DNA from: Bacteroidales bacterium
GTDB lineage: Bacteria > Bacteroidota > Bacteroidia > Bacteroidales > Marinilabiliaceae
Assembly: GCA_015061285.1 (NCBI GenBank)
Contig: SUWW01000013.1
Coordinates: forward strand, 1 to 64,000
Reading direction: 5' to 3'
DNA: 64,000 bases
Position 1 is the stretch's first letter. The number at the start of each line of letters is the position of its first letter. The position numbers and the translations under genes were made by a program. The notes beneath the pieces were generated by a model, which saw nothing but the letters and a program-made list of their open reading frames with translations, did no database searches and was not told where the DNA came from. Below are positions 1-6,182 of the stretch, piece after piece.

Positions 1-87
1 TGTTTCAAATCTAACATTCCTGTTATGCCTTTTCTTTTGATGTCTAAACTAAAGGATTACACAGATTTATATGGATTCTTCGTTCGA

Positions 88-133
88 GGGGATTTGCAAT
101 CCCCGAGCGTTGATTTGCGGATTGCAAATCCGC
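88..133. repeat. Paired palindromic intergenic repeat
   Basis: Two 17-bp palindromes lie side by side: GGGGATTTGCAATCCCC at 88-104 and GCGGATTGCAAATCCGC at 117-133. The flanks also nearly match in inverted order (CGTTCGAGG before, CCTGAACGG after), so the whole unit of about 60 bp could fold as one structure. Related copies are at 3051-3131, 5681-5712 (degraded) and 30715-30762. The copies lie outside genes, as expected of a dispersed Bacteroidota-type intergenic repeat. No function is known from the sequence. Confidence 0.85.
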
Positions 134-233
134 CTGAACGGAAGATTCCGAAAAGGTTCTTTCGTGCGTTTTTTGTCATACTTTATTACGTATCAAATAA
201 TTAACTTCGCAGCATTACCAACTCTATAATATT

Positions 234-656
234 ATGAAAAAAGTAAAATTATTAGCTCTCACACTTATATGCGGCTTTGCCATTTTATGTAGTTGCAATA
301 AAGAGGAAGATAGCCTAGATGGTGATTGGGATCCTATGGAATGGGAGCCAAAGCATAGCGTCTATGATGGTGTTTACTATATTCAAGCCAAGGGCGATAC
401 AGTCTCTTTCGTATGTAAAAATTACAGTTCGCCATGGTTATGTGGAGCATTTACAGATTATGCGTATACCAATAATGACACCGATACAAGTATAATTGGA
501 GAATGGTTTTCTGCCTCTTTTGAGGGAAATAAGTTCACTATAATTTTTGCACAGAACACAAGCTCTGAGCGAAGTACAGAAATAACCGTAACCGCTGGTG
601 ATATTTTCGACAATTTCAAATTTACTCAGTCAGGCAAAGATTCAGCCACTAAGTAA
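234..656 (+). CDS. Small putative lipoprotein, function unknown
   Basis: The 140-residue product begins with a lipoprotein signal peptide: a charged start MKKVK, a hydrophobic core, and a lipobox ending LCSC at about residues 18-21, so the mature protein would start at Cys21 and be lipid-anchored. The next residues are acidic and charged (NKEEDSLDGDWD), which in Bacteroidota can mark lipoproteins exported to the cell surface. The rest is a short, probably beta-rich domain with many aromatic residues. I recognise no family. The gene stands alone on the plus strand and is followed by an intrinsic terminator at 681-721. It faces the HigBA pair tail to tail. The ATG at 234 is the first in frame and starts the signal peptide directly, so the start is sound. 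Confidence 0.75.
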   Translation: MKKVKLLALTLICGFAILCSCNKEEDSLDGDWDPMEWEPKHSVYDGVYYIQAKGDTVSFVCKNYSSPWLCGAFTDYAYTNNDTDTSIIGEWFSASFEGNKFTIIFAQNTSSERSTEITVTAGDIFDNFKFTQSGKDSATK

Positions 657-680
657 GTTACAGCAAGACTTTTTCAAAGG

Positions 681-721
681 CGCACGGAAATTTCTGGAAT
701 GAGTTTCTGTGCGATCTTTTT
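681..721 (+). terminator. Intrinsic terminator, possibly bidirectional
   Basis: A 10-bp stem, CGCACGGAAA pairing with TTTCTGTGCG (one G-T pair), with a 13-nt loop, is followed on the plus strand by ATCTTTTT. It lies 25 bp after the lipoprotein stop and just before the 3' end of the convergent antitoxin gene. On the minus strand the run after the stem is less uniform, so termination of the antitoxin gene there is less certain. Confidence 0.8.
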
Positions 722-729
722 GATAGCAC

Positions 730-1029
730 CTATCTTATCGGGCTAACTATCGACAAACCGAGTGTACTGAGGATGTTGAGGAATAAGCCTGCGCTGGGTT
801 CTACATTGCCCGTCTCGATGCGCGATATGTACGATTTGGTTGTTCCTACCCTCTCCGCCAACTCTTGTTGCGTCATTTTCTCGCGTTTGCGGGCATCGTG
901 AATTATTGAGCCTACGCAATATGAATATGCCTCACGCCTAAATTCACTTCTTTCGGGAGTGCCAGGTTTGCCATACAACGTATCTAAAACCTTATCGAAG
1001 TCGCCTATGTCTTTTCTATTTTCCTGCAT
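730..1029 (-). CDS. higA: XRE-family antitoxin, HigA-like
   Basis: This 99-residue protein carries a helix-turn-helix of the XRE/Cro type at about residues 45-75 (REKMTQQELAERVGTTKSYI), followed by the usual helix with SRIETGNVEPS. Its N-terminal 40 residues probably bind the toxin. It is the downstream gene of a toxin-first pair and overlaps the toxin gene by 14 bp (1016-1029), which is the HigBA order. HigA-type antitoxins neutralise the toxin and repress their own promoter, here expected in 1343-1450. The ATG at 1029 gives the only good start. The assignment to HigBA rests on gene order and domain type; the short symbol is a family label rather than a proven orthologue. Confidence 0.85.
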   Translation of the reverse strand: MQENRKDIGDFDKVLDTLYGKPGTPERSEFRREAYSYCVGSIIHDARKREKMTQQELAERVGTTKSYISRIETGNVEPSAGLFLNILSTLGLSIVSPIR

Positions 1030-1342
1030 AATATTCGTCTTTTAGTTTTATCGCTTTCTCTATCTCGCTACTTGATGTCTTCTGTGTTTTCTTTTGAAAG
1101 CCATTGAAGAGCATCACTATGTTGCCTTCATCGAAAATAAAGAACATTCTGTAAATATTTCCATCATATTGCGCACGAAGTTCATATACACCCTCGCGTA
1201 AGTACTTTACGAAGTTTTGATTAGGCCGTTGTTGCGTTTTCAAAACATCAAGCACATAGGCAACCTTTCTTTTGGCTCCATCATTCAACGAGTTGAAAAA
1301 GTCGATAAAGTAGGTTTTGTAGTATAGTATTCTGCGTTCCAC
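1016..1342 (-). CDS. higB: HigB-like toxin of the RelE/ParE superfamily (Gp49-like)
   Basis: The 108-residue basic protein fits the phage-derived Gp49-like/HigB toxin family, which are ribosome-dependent mRNA endonucleases. Features seen are the N-terminal strand and helix (YYKTYFIDFFNSL), the central YLREGVYELRAQYDGNIYRM, where an Arg-rich strand leads into the core, and the typical FQKKTQKTSSSEIEKA ending near the C-terminus. It starts with GTG at 1342; no in-frame ATG lies near the N-terminus, and the next conserved residues are too close to allow a later start. It is the first gene of the pair and overlaps the antitoxin. A stable chromosomal addiction or stress module is the likely role. 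RelE-like mRNA cleavage is inferred from the family only. Confidence 0.85.
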   Translation of the reverse strand: MERRILYYKTYFIDFFNSLNDGAKRKVAYVLDVLKTQQRPNQNFVKYLREGVYELRAQYDGNIYRMFFIFDEGNIVMLFNGFQKKTQKTSSSEIEKAIKLKDEYYAGK

Positions 1343-1449
1343 AATGGCAAGTTTAGTAAAAAGTTTTCAGATATGGATACTTTAGCACATTTTTTAGCTA
1401 TCCCAATGTTTATCACTATTCCAATTTGTATTCTCTACACCTCCATATA

Positions 1450-1488
1450 AAAAGAAAACGGAAGCACAGCCTCGCGCCATGCCTCCGT
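1450..1488 (-). terminator. Intrinsic terminator after the ECF operon
   Basis: Read on the minus strand, ACGGAGGCA pairs with TGCTTCCGT (9 bp, one G-T pair) around a 13-nt loop and is followed by TTTCTTTTT. It starts 27 bp after the stop of the membrane gene at 1516, so it should end the sigma factor transcript before the HigBA pair. Confidence 0.8.
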
Positions 1489-1515
1489 ATCTTTATCTAA
1501 AACGTTCAAATATCG

Positions 1516-2085
1516 TTATTCAAAATCTTTCAATTCTGCGAGATTCTTTTCAATCTCTTGTATGGTGCTTTTGTGCTTCTTCCAGCCATACCATGCACTA
1601 AATGCTCCTGCCACAGCACCAAGTACCACGAAGATTGCGCCCCATGCAGTTGCCGGATGCTCAATGTATAGCGTCACGCAGATGGCTATTATGGCGAGTG
1701 GCGTGCCAATAACGTTCCCGAAAACAACACAACGGTTGTAGTTAACGAGGTTCTTCAGCTGATGCTGCAAGGTGCTTGTCACGTCGAAGCGCGAGGCCAC
1801 AAACATGCGGCATAGTATCATTATCACAGCAAGCACACAAACGCCCTCCATTATGTAGAAATCCACGTCGTGGAAAATGCCTTTGTTGTGCAACGATGGT
1901 ATTAGCAACAGGGCAATTAGAGCTGCGCCAATGAGGTTGCCACGAACGCCTTTTTGCACATTTTCGTACATAGTTTTGTTCTTACCACAAATAGACTCTT
2001 GAAGTGCACGCTTGCTAAGAATTTCGTTTTGTGCGAGACGTTCATCGAGAATATTCCATTTCTGTTTCAAATCTTGTAGTTCCAT
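1516..2085 (-). CDS. Four-helix membrane protein paired with the ECF sigma factor
   Basis: This 189-residue protein has a charged N-terminal region of about 45 residues (MELQDLKQKWNILDERLAQNEI), then four likely membrane helices at about residues 51-65, 73-95, 122-141 and 147-168, and a short charged C-terminal tail. It starts 11 bp after the stop of the ECF sigma gene and shares its terminator, so the two are co-transcribed. That position is where an anti-sigma factor would be, and the cytosolic N-terminal helices could bind the sigma factor. It has no zinc-finger or FecR domain that I can see, so an anti-sigma role is an inference from position only. Unnamed membrane partners of this sort are frequent beside Bacteroidota ECF genes. 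Confidence 0.7.
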   Translation of the reverse strand: MELQDLKQKWNILDERLAQNEILSKRALQESICGKNKTMYENVQKGVRGNLIGAALIALLLIPSLHNKGIFHDVDFYIMEGVCVLAVIMILCRMFVASRFDVTSTLQHQLKNLVNYNRCVVFGNVIGTPLAIIAICVTLYIEHPATAWGAIFVVLGAVAGAFSAWYGWKKHKSTIQEIEKNLAELKDFE

Positions 2086-2096
2086 TTTTTTGATTT

Positions 2097-2588
2097 TTAG
2101 TCGTTTGACATTGTTTTTAGCTTCGTCTTTATGCGGTTTATGCGCACTCCCACATTCGAGACGGAGATGTTAAGTATTTCAGCTATCTCGTCATAGCTCT
2201 TATCGTCGAGCCACAGCAGAATCAGCGCGCGTTCCAATTCGCCGAGCTGGCTAATGAGCCTGTAGAGTTCATGAAGTTGTTCCTTGTCCGATTCGTCGGG
2301 GAAGAGGTCGGCCATCGAGGAGGTCAGCACAATAGTGTCGGGCTGCGTGCGTTTGTGGCGTAGGTTGGTGATGCATGTATTCATACTTACGCGATAGACC
2401 CACGTCGATGGTTTGCTCTCGTTGCGGAATCGGGGGAAAGCCGTCCAGAGATTTAGTACCACCTCTTGGTAGAGGTCGCCGATGGTTTCGTCGTCGTTGG
2501 CGTACATAAAGCAGACTTTGTAAATCACTCGCTTATAGTTCTCCACCAATTCGAGAAACTTCTGTTCTAATTCGTTATCGTTGTTCAT
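2097..2588 (-). CDS. RNA polymerase ECF-type sigma factor
   Basis: The 163-residue protein has the two-domain ECF layout. Sigma region 2 is at about residues 12-75, including the region 2.2-2.4 stretch with DLYQEVVLNLWTAFPRFR and the promoter-melting part STWVYRVSMNTCITNLR. Region 4 is at about residues 108-160, with the helix-turn-helix LDDKSYDEIAEILNISVSN binding the -35 element. The length is usual for the family. It heads an operon with the four-helix membrane protein (11-bp gap), a plausible regulator of its activity. The target regulon cannot be read from the window; no matching promoter pair was identified. Confidence 0.92.
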   Translation of the reverse strand: MNNDNELEQKFLELVENYKRVIYKVCFMYANDDETIGDLYQEVVLNLWTAFPRFRNESKPSTWVYRVSMNTCITNLRHKRTQPDTIVLTSSMADLFPDESDKEQLHELYRLISQLGELERALILLWLDDKSYDEIAEILNISVSNVGVRINRIKTKLKTMSND

Positions 2589-2920
2589 CTCTTTTGTTCT
2601 TCATTTTGCCCCATTAGTCGCACGAACATCCAAAAACTTACATGGCAACTACATTTTTTTGTTTTTCTACTAAAAAGATTGGTGCAAGTTACATATAAGG
2701 CTATTTCATAGGAATGGTTTACTGATTATGTATCAAGCATTTTCAATTATCATCCTGAGCAAATGCGAACATCAATATTTACGGCGCAATAACAACTTAG
2801 AATTAAACTATTATGCACACATTTACCTCATAACAATTCAAAATAAAACAAAGTTTTCGAAGTCCTCGAAACTCTATTCAATAAATACCAATACGTATAA
2901 TTATTTTATAACTTCGTTCT

Positions 2921-2968
2921 CCGTAGGCTGAGCCTACGGTGTGGTTAATAGCAAGGCCCCTGCCTTGC
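2921..2968. repeat. Two adjacent small hairpins
   Basis: CCGTAGGC (2921-2928) pairs perfectly with GCCTACGG (2932-2939) around a TGA loop. Then GCAAGGC (2951-2957) pairs with GCCTTGC (2962-2968) around CCCT. Neither is followed by a T-run, so they resemble dispersed palindromic elements more than terminators. Confidence 0.7.
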
Positions 2969-3050
2969 ACATTCGCTATATCGTTTTGTTGTGCTTTCAT
3001 TTTTGCTGTTTTTTGTTTCTGAATGGTTGGAGCCTTGATATTATATACGT

Positions 3051-3131
3051 TCGAGGGAATTTGCAATCCCCGAGTTTCGGCTTGCGGATTTCAAATCCGC
3101 TATTCACAGACGGCGGATTACAAATCCGCCT
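3051..3131. repeat. Palindromic repeat cluster at the end of the Rhs tail
   Basis: Second copy of the element at 88-133. It starts with TTCGAGGGAATTTGCAATCC and continues with two perfect 17-bp palindromes, GCGGATTTCAAATCCGC (3084-3100) and GCGGATTACAAATCCGC (3113-3129), then CTGAAC. It sits immediately beyond the stop codon of the last Rhs-tail gene (3140) and so would be in its 3' untranslated region. Confidence 0.85.
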
Positions 3132-3139
3132 GAACTGGG

Positions 3140-3541
3140 CTACTTGAAGTCACCTTTATTATGTGTAAACACATAGGTATCAGCACCTTCACGATAAACA
3201 TAAATAGTGTCAAATGTATTTCGCACAATACTATCTCCAATAGCAATGTAATCTATTAACATAGTTTTTTGACCAGCTATCATTGAGGAAAATGCATTTG
3301 CTGTAATATCTTTCCCATTTTTTAGTTTTATGCGTTGATAATATTTTCCCGCACGCATATATGTTTCTGTATAGAACCTCTTCACTTCGCCTGAGTATGG
3401 GACAAATTTTGCATTCCTTTCAGCAAACAGATCATTCCAAAACAAAAAGATACCCCCAATAGGGATAAGAGCCCAAATTACATAAACCATCTTTTTGAAT
3501 GCTGGGAAATCCTCCATTGCTTGTTTGAATAAATGCTCCAT
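3140..3541 (-). CDS. Hypothetical single-span membrane protein at the end of the Rhs tail
   Basis: The 133-residue product has one hydrophobic segment at about residues 19-35 (MVYVIWALIPIGGIFLFW), then about 95 residues of mixed polarity that would face the outside of the membrane. No family is recognised. It is the last gene of the minus-strand Rhs tail, 34 bp after the stop of the 91-residue gene, and is followed by the palindromic repeat. It starts at ATG 3541. Small membrane proteins among displaced Rhs tips are often immunity proteins, but nothing in the sequence proves that here. Confidence 0.6.
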   Translation of the reverse strand: MEHLFKQAMEDFPAFKKMVYVIWALIPIGGIFLFWNDLFAERNAKFVPYSGEVKRFYTETYMRAGKYYQRIKLKNGKDITANAFSSMIAGQKTMLIDYIAIGDSIVRNTFDTIYVYREGADTYVFTHNKGDFK

Positions 3542-3575
3542 ATAAAATGCTATTTAATCGTGAATAATGAATTGC

Positions 3576-3851
3576 TTACCATATAATAGGAACATATGTT
3601 TTTGATATTCCCATACTACCTCCTATTTTTGGACTCATTATGAAAAAACTATTAGTTGTCCAATGGTGGTATTGTTCGCTTTGCATACGGTCTTGCGAAA
3701 TTATTGAAGAAGAATAGTAATACGACAGACCTAGTCCGCCACCAACGGAGGCATTTGCTCCTGCCATATTCATTGGTGAATAATCACAAATTGTATTTTC
3801 ACCATGATCATAATATGAAGTAAATATTCCTGCGGATAATCCATCATTCAT
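3576..3851 (-). CDS. Short Gly/Ser/Tyr-rich protein, possibly the end of a lost Rhs tip
   Basis: The 91-residue frame starts at ATG 3851, which overlaps the TGA of the preceding membrane gene as ATGA, so translation is probably coupled. It has no signal peptide and no membrane helix. Its stretch AGANASVGGGLGLSYYY resembles the Gly-rich beta stretches at the ends of Bacteroidota Rhs tips, including the beta-rich tip encoded at 4527-5672. It may be the remaining C-terminal piece of a third tip module whose core has been lost, or a small independent gene. The coupled start argues it is still translated. Confidence 0.5.
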   Translation of the reverse strand: MNDGLSAGIFTSYYDHGENTICDYSPMNMAGANASVGGGLGLSYYYSSSIISQDRMQSEQYHHWTTNSFFIMSPKIGGSMGISKTYVPIIW

Positions 3852-4537
3852 TTTTCAGAAGGCTTGTTTTTATGTCGAACAATAACTGTATCAGTTGAAT
3901 TAATTATCTGAGAGTCAGGACTCCAATAAGACCAATGTATGGTTATGCAGGTGTCTCCCTTGGTTACTTCGGAAACGTAGCAATTCTTGGTAGGTTCGTA
4001 GAAAAGCTTCTCAATTCGTTCTCCATCGCATATCCAAGCCTTATAACTATTTGAAACACTATCATATTTTACCTCTTTATAATATCTGTAGTGAGTAAAT
4101 TGAGGTAGAGAGATTAATAACGCAAAAAGCACTTGCAAATAAGGAATAGCACCGTCTTCTCTAAAAATGTGCTTGATAACAGATATAGGTACCACACCAC
4201 GCCAAATATCCTTAAGTTCTGCATTCTGAAAAATGATCAACAACATCGATATGCCTACCGCAATAATATTTATATAAATTGCTGTCATACAAATGATTTG
4301 GTAGGGCCCGATCGAGAAAAAAGACAAAACACAACCACACATAAGTAGCCCGACAGCACCAAGCTGTCCATAGATGAGAATATTATTCGTTTTCCGATTA
4401 ATCGTCATATCTGCTACGCAGCAAAACAAGACCAATCCGTAAGCAACTAATTGTACGGTATCAAATCCTATAAAGAACCCTAGCGCAACAACAATCAAAG
4501 CTAAAAGTTCATACCTTATCAGTTTATTATAAATCAT
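3848..4537 (-). CDS. Five-helix membrane protein coupled to the displaced Rhs tip
   Basis: The 229-residue protein has five likely membrane helices at about residues 9-25, 27-46, 53-73, 81-103 and 133-147, followed by a soluble C-terminal domain of about 80 residues with several Trp and Tyr. Its ATG at 4537 lies inside the 3' end of the displaced Rhs core-tip gene (11-bp overlap), so the two are made together. Position directly behind a variable Rhs tip is the standard place for an immunity protein, and a membrane location would fit a tip that acts on membranes. Both points are inference. I know no family for it. Confidence 0.65.
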   Translation of the reverse strand: MIYNKLIRYELLALIVVALGFFIGFDTVQLVAYGLVLFCCVADMTINRKTNNILIYGQLGAVGLLMCGCVLSFFSIGPYQIICMTAIYINIIAVGISMLLIIFQNAELKDIWRGVVPISVIKHIFREDGAIPYLQVLFALLISLPQFTHYRYYKEVKYDSVSNSYKAWICDGERIEKLFYEPTKNCYVSEVTKGDTCITIHWSYWSPDSQIINSTDTVIVRHKNKPSEK

Positions 4538-5672
4538 AATTCAGTTCGATGTCTATACCTAATATTAATGCATTACTATATTCAATTTTGAAACCGTCAA
4601 AATTTACCCATTGGGTAATGTCACTTTTCGTGTGTCCGCCGACTATTTCAAATGTCCGTTGTGGACCAATACGTAATTCCCCTATAAAAGGAATTCCGGC
4701 TCCGATAGAAAGTTCTTGATGAATTATCATATTGTCATCATTAAAACTATGTTTTATTGTCCAACCATCTTGTGATGATAATGTGATAGACACCATGTCA
4801 ACAGATACCAATTTGATAAATGCCTCTAGCGCACCAAATGCCACAAAACCTATTTGTCCCCCAATTGATAATCTACAACTTGCATAAAAGTTACCTCTGC
4901 CGCTATAACTTCCGCTAATAGAAGAGCCTATACCTCCGCCGTCACGCGAGGTTGCTATTTCAGAGTTGCTACTACGTTTTTTAGGTTTTTTCCCATAAGC
5001 GGTAACCTCAGGAAGCAAAATAGTATCAAACAGAAAGGACAAATCAGACGTAGATTGAGCTATCCCCATTCTTGCCATCGTGCTTGCCCAACCACTGATA
5101 GTTGCCATATCTGCAGAGTAAAGACCCGAAGAAATGAAGTATTCTATTGCAGCAGGATCACTAATCGTGATAGCACTCCATTCGCCATCCTGCGAATCAT
5201 TCTTAGGCTTTCTGCTATAACCGCTGTTGCTACAAGCACAACAACCGACACCTCCACAACCGCAACCATGTGTAAGCGGGTAATCATGAGCCCAATGACC
5301 GCCGCCGCCACCGCCGTCACCTTGTATATCGTCATTATACCTAAATTTTTGTGGACCAACACGTTTTCCACCTGTATCACTTGTCATATTTCCGCTTGGA
5401 TCGGTGTACTTCAGCGGGTTATTGAGACAATATGAATAGCGGTTGAAGTTTTGCGGGTTGGTGGCGTTTTGCACGTAGGGGTCGGGCGAGAGGAAACGAC
5501 CGAGTTGAGGGGCGTAGAAACGGCCGTTGGCTTCGCCCATTTTGCTCACGCTCGGCATTGCAGAATAAGCTACGCTATATTCGCTCTGCTCTCGCTCTAT
5601 CGCAAAATTCATATCTATGAGGTCGAACTCTGGGTAGTATGCAGAATATGCTATGCCGCTGTTTCTGTTCAT
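4527..5672 (-). CDS. Displaced Rhs core with an alternative C-terminal tip
   Basis: The 381-residue protein lacks a signal peptide, FG-GAP and YD repeats. It begins inside the Rhs-associated core: PEFDLIDMN at about residues 13-21, then [17 protein letters not shown] and [18 protein letters not shown] at about residues 57-93. A Gly-rich linker and a 70-residue segment ([19 protein letters not shown] to [14 protein letters not shown]) follow, both shared with the full Rhs protein. From about residue 235 the sequence is a different, beta-rich tip ending NYDL. An 81-bp insertion splits the core after LIDMN. This is the arrangement of an orphan tip: a spare C-terminus that can replace the tip of the main gene by recombination in the shared core. 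Whether it is translated alone is uncertain; its ATG at 5672 follows a degraded palindromic repeat. Confidence 0.85.
   Translation of the reverse strand: MNRNSGIAYSAYYPEFDLIDMNFAIEREQSEYSVAYSAMPSVSKMGEANGRFYAPQLGRFLSPDPYVQNATNPQNFNRYSYCLNNPLKYTDPSGNMTSDTGGKRVGPQKFRYNDDIQGDGGGGGGHWAHDYPLTHGCGCGGVGCCACSNSGYSRKPKNDSQDGEWSAITISDPAAIEYFISSGLYSADMATISGWASTMARMGIAQSTSDLSFLFDTILLPEVTAYGKKPKKRSSNSEIATSRDGGGIGSSISGSYSGRGNFYASCRLSIGGQIGFVAFGALEAFIKLVSVDMVSITLSSQDGWTIKHSFNDDNMIIHQELSIGAGIPFIGELRIGPQRTFEIVGGHTKSDITQWVNFDGFKIEYSNALILGIDIELNYDL
5526..5606 (-). other. 81-bp in-frame insertion in the displaced Rhs core
   Basis: The full Rhs core reads LIDMN directly followed by GRMYDPVIGRF, whereas this copy has 27 extra residues between LIDMN and [11 protein letters not shown]. 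The inserted DNA includes an imperfect palindrome centred near 5577 (GCAGA, GAATA and TATTC, TGC arms). It keeps the frame open. Confidence 0.7.
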
Positions 5673-5680
5673 TCTTTCTT

Positions 5681-5712
5681 TTGTTTGCGGATTTCAAAGA
5701 GGCCTGAACGGG
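5681..5712. repeat. Degraded copy of the palindromic repeat between two tip modules
   Basis: TTTGCGGATTTCAAA followed by GAGGCCTGAACGG matches the right half of the elements at 88-133 and 3051-3131, but the second palindrome arm has been lost. It sits between the first membrane gene and the displaced core-tip gene, that is, at a module boundary. Confidence 0.6.
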
Positions 5713-5730
5713 ATTGTGGTAGCAATCGTT

Positions 5731-6180
5731 CTACTGTTGGAAAAAGCCTACTATCCACTTCACAATGATCTGTTCAACAGGAACTCGTTGCTCACAACCT
5801 ATTTGTTCATCAATAAATTTTGCTAATGGTGCTCCCCAAAACATAAAAGAGACCGATATAAAAAAGAAAATACCAACGATTATTTTCGTCTTTATATGAC
5901 TATTCAAGAACATTGGCTTCTTTCGAATAACTATTTTATATCTCGCTGTCTTCCAATATAACAAATAAAGCACCAACATAGGAGATGCAAGAATTGTGAT
6001 AGAGAGGAACAAATCTGTTTCTAAACAGAAAAAAGCCAATATAAAGTTTACAACACAAAAGAGTGGATAACCAAACGAAAAACCCAAACAGAAAATAGTT
6101 GTTTCATTAGGTTCTACATCGGGAATTACTTTTGTGTAAATCAAATAGTAGTAATAATACAGAACATCTAATATTTTCAT
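5731..6180 (-). CDS. Multi-span membrane protein, candidate immunity protein of the main Rhs tip
   Basis: The product is about 149 residues with three to four membrane helices (for example TIFCLGFSFGYPLFCVVNF, LFLSITILASPMLVLYLLYW and IIVGIFFFISVSFMFW). It begins 2 bp after the TGA of the Rhs gene if the ATG at 6180 is used; a TTG at 6186 would overlap that stop by 4 bp and is less likely. This tight spacing behind the Rhs tip implies translational coupling. Rhs tips are commonly followed by a cognate immunity gene, and a membrane protein would match a tip with hydrophobic glycine-rich segments. The role is inferred from position. No known family was recognised. Confidence 0.7.
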   Translation of the reverse strand: MKILDVLYYYYYLIYTKVIPDVEPNETTIFCLGFSFGYPLFCVVNFILAFFCLETDLFLSITILASPMLVLYLLYWKTARYKIVIRKKPMFLNSHIKTKIIVGIFFFISVSFMFWGAPLAKFIDEQIGCEQRVPVEQIIVKWIVGFFQQ

Positions 6181-6182
6181 GG

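Larger units (their letters stand above)
2589..3139. other. Gene-free interval with hairpins and palindromic repeats
   Basis: This 551-bp stretch lies between the start of the sigma gene and the end of the Rhs-tail genes. No open frame in it looks coding: the longest, at 2728-2931, has low-complexity AT-rich composition. It contains the promoter region of the sigma operon at its left end, a pair of hairpins at 2921-2968, and a paired palindromic repeat at 3051-3131 that ends 9 bp from the stop of the last Rhs-tail gene. Confidence 0.7.

Noticed and set aside
2728-2931. Plus-strand frame of 67 residues between the sigma factor and the Rhs tail
   Set aside because: AT-rich, low complexity, no ribosome site, no recognisable domain, and it runs into hairpin repeats.
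3576-3851. Clear pseudogene call for the 91-residue Rhs-tail gene
   Set aside because: Its start is coupled by ATGA to the gene before it and the frame is intact, so decay cannot be shown.
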